Assembly: GCA_003140705.1 (NCBI GenBank)
Contig: PLKU01000420.1
Span: forward strand, 1 to 8,701
Origin: Acidobacteriaceae bacterium
GTDB lineage: Bacteria; Acidobacteriota; Terriglobia; Terriglobales; Acidobacteriaceae
Direction: 5' to 3'
DNA length: 8,701 nt
Below, piece by piece: positions 7,421 through 8,701 of the stretch. Made by a program: the position numbers and the translations under genes. How positions within the stretch are numbered: position 1 is the stretch's first letter; each line of letters starts with the position of its first letter. Under the pieces are notes generated by a model. It did not search any database. It saw only the letters and a list, made by a program, of their open reading frames with translations, and had not been told where the DNA came from.

Positions 7421-7457
7421 TGGGGCGTTGCGATCGCACACATTTTCGCGCGCCCCA
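7421..7457. repeat. Inverted repeat downstream of the small secreted gene
   Basis: TGGGGCG (7421-7427) pairs perfectly with CGCCCCA (7451-7457). Inside the loop lies the palindrome TGCGATCGCA (7429-7438). It begins 11 bases after the stop codon at 7409, where a transcript-end structure would be expected. There is no T-run after it, so it may be a weak or Rho-assisted terminator, or an RNA-stabilising hairpin between two co-transcribed genes. Confidence 0.4.
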
Positions 7458-7471
7458 AACTCCCCATTGCT

Positions 7472-7489
7472 ATGGGACTGTAATCCCAT
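7472..7489 (+). repeat. Short hairpin ahead of the chimeric glycosidase gene
   Basis: ATGGGA (7472-7477) and TCCCAT (7484-7489) form a six-base stem with a six-base loop. It ends 38 bases before the start codon at 7528 and leaves the ribosome-binding site free. It may be a leader or transcript-end hairpin, and chance is possible. Confidence 0.3.
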
Positions 7490-7527
7490 CAGTATCCTCC
7501 AACCGTTGAGCCGAGAAAGGACTCGCA

Positions 7528-8701
7528 ATGACGTTCGAGGTCATGATTAAACGCTTCGTTTGGGCATGGGTGCTGCTGGTCGCACCCTTATCAACAAAAT
7601 GGGGTGCGGCTCAATTCCCAGGAATGCCGCAGCCGAAACACTACGCATGGTCGGACTCCAGCCTGTCATCGGACGAACGCGCCGATCTAGTCATCAAGGA
7701 GATGACACTTGAAGAGAAGATTTCTCTACTGCACGGCCAAGGGATGACGTTCTTCAGTAGTGGGCCTACGGAGTCAAATGGCGGCGCCGGCTTTTCAAAG
7801 TCCATTCCTCACGCACAAACCCTTGCCGCAAGTGGGGCACAATCAGAGAATTCTGCTGAAGTCAGCACGGACATCTCCGGCACATGGGTTGCGAAACTGT
7901 CGAATCCGATGGGTGAAATGGAAATCGTGTATAAGCTGAATGTACACGATGGAAAAATCACCGGCACCCAGACTTTGCCGTTTGGGGACTCGCCCATCGT
8001 CGATGGTCAGGTTAGGGGCGATACGTTCCATTTCACGGTTGAATTGGAATCTTTCGGCGATATCCAGAGGAAAGACGTCGCGGGCAAAATCGTTGGAGAC
8101 ACTCTCGTCTTGACGCCGGCAATGCCGGGTCCACCGCCAGGAATGCGTCCAGACGGACCGGGACCTGGAGTACCACCTGCGGGAGAGTCGGGCGGCCCGC
8201 CGCCGGGAGCAGGAGCGGCAGGAGGCCCTCCCGGGGCACCTCCTGCTTTTCCGATCGGCCCTGTCACAGCGAGGCGTGGAACCCCGACGCCATCATATCG
8301 GGCCACTGCTGTTGACTATGCGAAATTGGCTCGCGTTGTTCTTCCCCAGTTGCATCCGATTCCAGTCAATGGCCTGGCGAAGACACCACCCATGGGCTGG
8401 AACAGCTGGAACAAATTCCAGACGCATATCAACGATGGAATAGTTCGTGGAATCGCCGACGCAATCGTCTCTAACGGAATGAAGGATGCCGGCTATGAGT
8501 ACGTCATCATCGACGACGGATGGCAGGGCACGCGAGACGCAAAGGGACTTCTTTCACCAAATCCGAACTTTCCGGACATGAAAGATCTCGCTGATTACGT
8601 TCACTCGAAAGGATTAAAAATCGGAATCTACTCTTCCCCTGGCCCTCGAACTTGCGGCGGCTTTGAAGGGAGCTACGGACATGAGGACCAAGATGCGAAG
8701 A
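7528..8701 (+). CDS. Secreted GH27 alpha-galactosidase with GH3-like N-terminal remnant (3' end beyond window)
   Basis: This frame is open to the right edge, giving 391 residues. A Sec signal peptide occupies 1-28 (IKRF, then a hydrophobic core, likely cut GAA|Q). Residues 38-97 resemble only the N-terminus of GH3 beta-glucosidases (SLSSDERADLVIKEMTLEEK, then LLHGQGM and SNGGAGF-x3-IP). The GH3 barrel then fails to follow. Residues 115-197 are a beta-rich domain matching the preceding small secreted protein. Residues 197-245 are a Gly/Pro-rich linker. From about 282 a GH27 catalytic barrel begins: PPMGWNSWN (287-295), AGYEYVIIDDGWQ with galactose-binding Asp329-Asp330, and GLKIGIYSSPGP before TCGG and GHEDQDAK. 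In GH27 the catalytic Asp pair comes later and is outside the window. The expected reaction is release of terminal alpha-galactose (or beta-arabinopyranose in related enzymes) outside the cytoplasm. AAAGGA six bases before ATG supports this start. The ORF is intact, with no visible frameshift. It is possibly co-transcribed with the gene at 7044. Confidence 0.9.
   Translation, partial: MTFEVMIKRFVWAWVLLVAPLSTKWGAAQFPGMPQPKHYAWSDSSLSSDERADLVIKEMTLEEKISLLHGQGMTFFSSGPTESNGGAGFSKSIPHAQTLAASGAQSENSAEVSTDISGTWVAKLSNPMGEMEIVYKLNVHDGKITGTQTLPFGDSPIVDGQVRGDTFHFTVELESFGDIQRKDVAGKIVGDTLVLTPAMPGPPPGMRPDGPGPGVPPAGESGGPPPGAGAAGGPPGAPPAFPIGPVTARRGTPTPSYRATAVDYAKLARVVLPQLHPIPVNGLAKTPPMGWNSWNKFQTHINDGIVRGIADAIVSNGMKDAGYEYVIIDDGWQGTRDAKGLLSPNPNFPDMKDLADYVHSKGLKIGIYSSPGPRTCGGFEGSYGHEDQDAK
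7639..7818 (+). other. GH3-like N-terminal fragment within the chimeric gene
   Basis: This covers residues 38-97 of the protein. The segment YAWSDSSLSSDERADLVIKE and the following MTLEEKISLLHGQGM match the conserved opening of bacterial GH3 beta-glucosidases. ESNGGAGFSKSIP matches the segment that in many of them reads SNGGAGF...GIPRLGIP, just before the catalytic barrel. The match stops there and no GH3 nucleophile domain follows, so this piece cannot be catalytic alone. Recognition is by motif memory, not by search. Confidence 0.7.
7870..8118 (+). other. Beta-rich domain shared with the upstream small secreted protein
   Basis: This covers residues 115-197 of the chimeric protein. It aligns along its length with residues 23-115 of the protein at 7044. 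Shared positions include a GxW-x-A opening, an MG turn, a Y-x(3)-V strand, K-[IV]-TGT-x-T, an [ED]G-x-[IV]-x-G-[ED]-T hairpin, and GKI-x-GD near the end. It is likely an extracellular accessory or binding module. Confidence 0.75.
8116..8262 (+). other. Gly/Pro-rich linker region
   Basis: This covers residues 197-245 of the chimeric protein, composed mostly of Pro, Gly and Ala (for example PGPPPGM, GPGPGVPPAG, GGPPPGAGAAGGPPGAPP). It separates the beta-rich domain from the catalytic barrel and is expected to be an extended flexible spacer. The DNA is locally much richer in G and C than its surroundings. Confidence 0.8.
8371..8701 (+). other. GH27 catalytic (beta/alpha)8 barrel, N-terminal part
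   Basis: This covers residues 282-391 of the chimeric protein. PPMGWNSWN, KDAGYEYVIIDDGWQ, a PNPNFPDMKDLADYVHSKG helix and GIYSSPGP are the ordered GH27 (clan GH-D) signatures of the first strands of the barrel. The catalytic nucleophile strand (YxKYD) lies beyond the right edge, so activity cannot be judged. Confidence 0.93.

Noticed and set aside
7429..7438. TGCGATCGCA, which contains the HIP1-like core GCGATCGC known from cyanobacteria
   Set aside because: It is a single occurrence in the window, and the gene content does not suggest a cyanobacterium. It is better read as part of a hairpin loop.
1..8701. CRISPR arrays, tRNA or rRNA genes, insertion sequences, prophage or toxin-antitoxin genes
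   Set aside because: None was seen. There are no regularly spaced repeats of 25-40 bases, no transposase or integrase motifs, and no cloverleaf with a CCA or GTTCRA core that I could find by eye.

Overview
The window looks like chromosomal DNA of a Gram-negative, moderately GC-rich soil-type bacterium. An acidobacterium (class Terriglobia) is my best guess. The guess rests on the split MacB-type export operon, the secreted polysaccharide-degrading gene, and a small secreted beta-rich domain that I associate from memory with acidobacterial hydrolases. No rRNA or marker gene is present to confirm it.

Left part (1-1831, minus strand): a two-component system. A CpxR-like response regulator (1831-1130) overlaps by 4 bases a CpxA-like sensor histidine kinase that starts with GTG at 1133 and runs off the left edge. 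A 188-bp divergent intergenic region (1832-2019) carries short direct repeats and one weak candidate promoter facing right.

Middle part (2020-6798, plus strand): a four-gene tripartite efflux operon. In order it encodes an outer-membrane NodT-type channel lipoprotein, a MacA-type periplasmic adaptor, a MacB/LolD-type ABC ATPase, and a separate MacB-type FtsX permease. Gaps are 46 bp, a 4-bp ATGA overlap, and 30 bp. Divergent placement next to a Cpx-like pair suggests that the two-component system controls the pump, probably in response to an envelope or drug signal. This is inferred from context only.

Right part (6799-8701, plus strand): a 245-bp non-coding gap with two perfect 12-bp palindromes is followed by a small secreted beta-rich protein (7044-7409). 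Next comes a large secreted protein (7528 to the right edge) with an unusual mosaic architecture. It has a signal peptide, then a fragment resembling only the extreme N-terminus of GH3 beta-glucosidases, then a copy of the same beta-rich domain as the preceding gene, then a Gly/Pro-rich linker, and finally the start of a GH27 alpha-galactosidase catalytic domain. This mosaic, and the domain it shares with its neighbour, is the most interesting content of the window. I see no CRISPR array, tRNA, rRNA, insertion sequence or phage gene.
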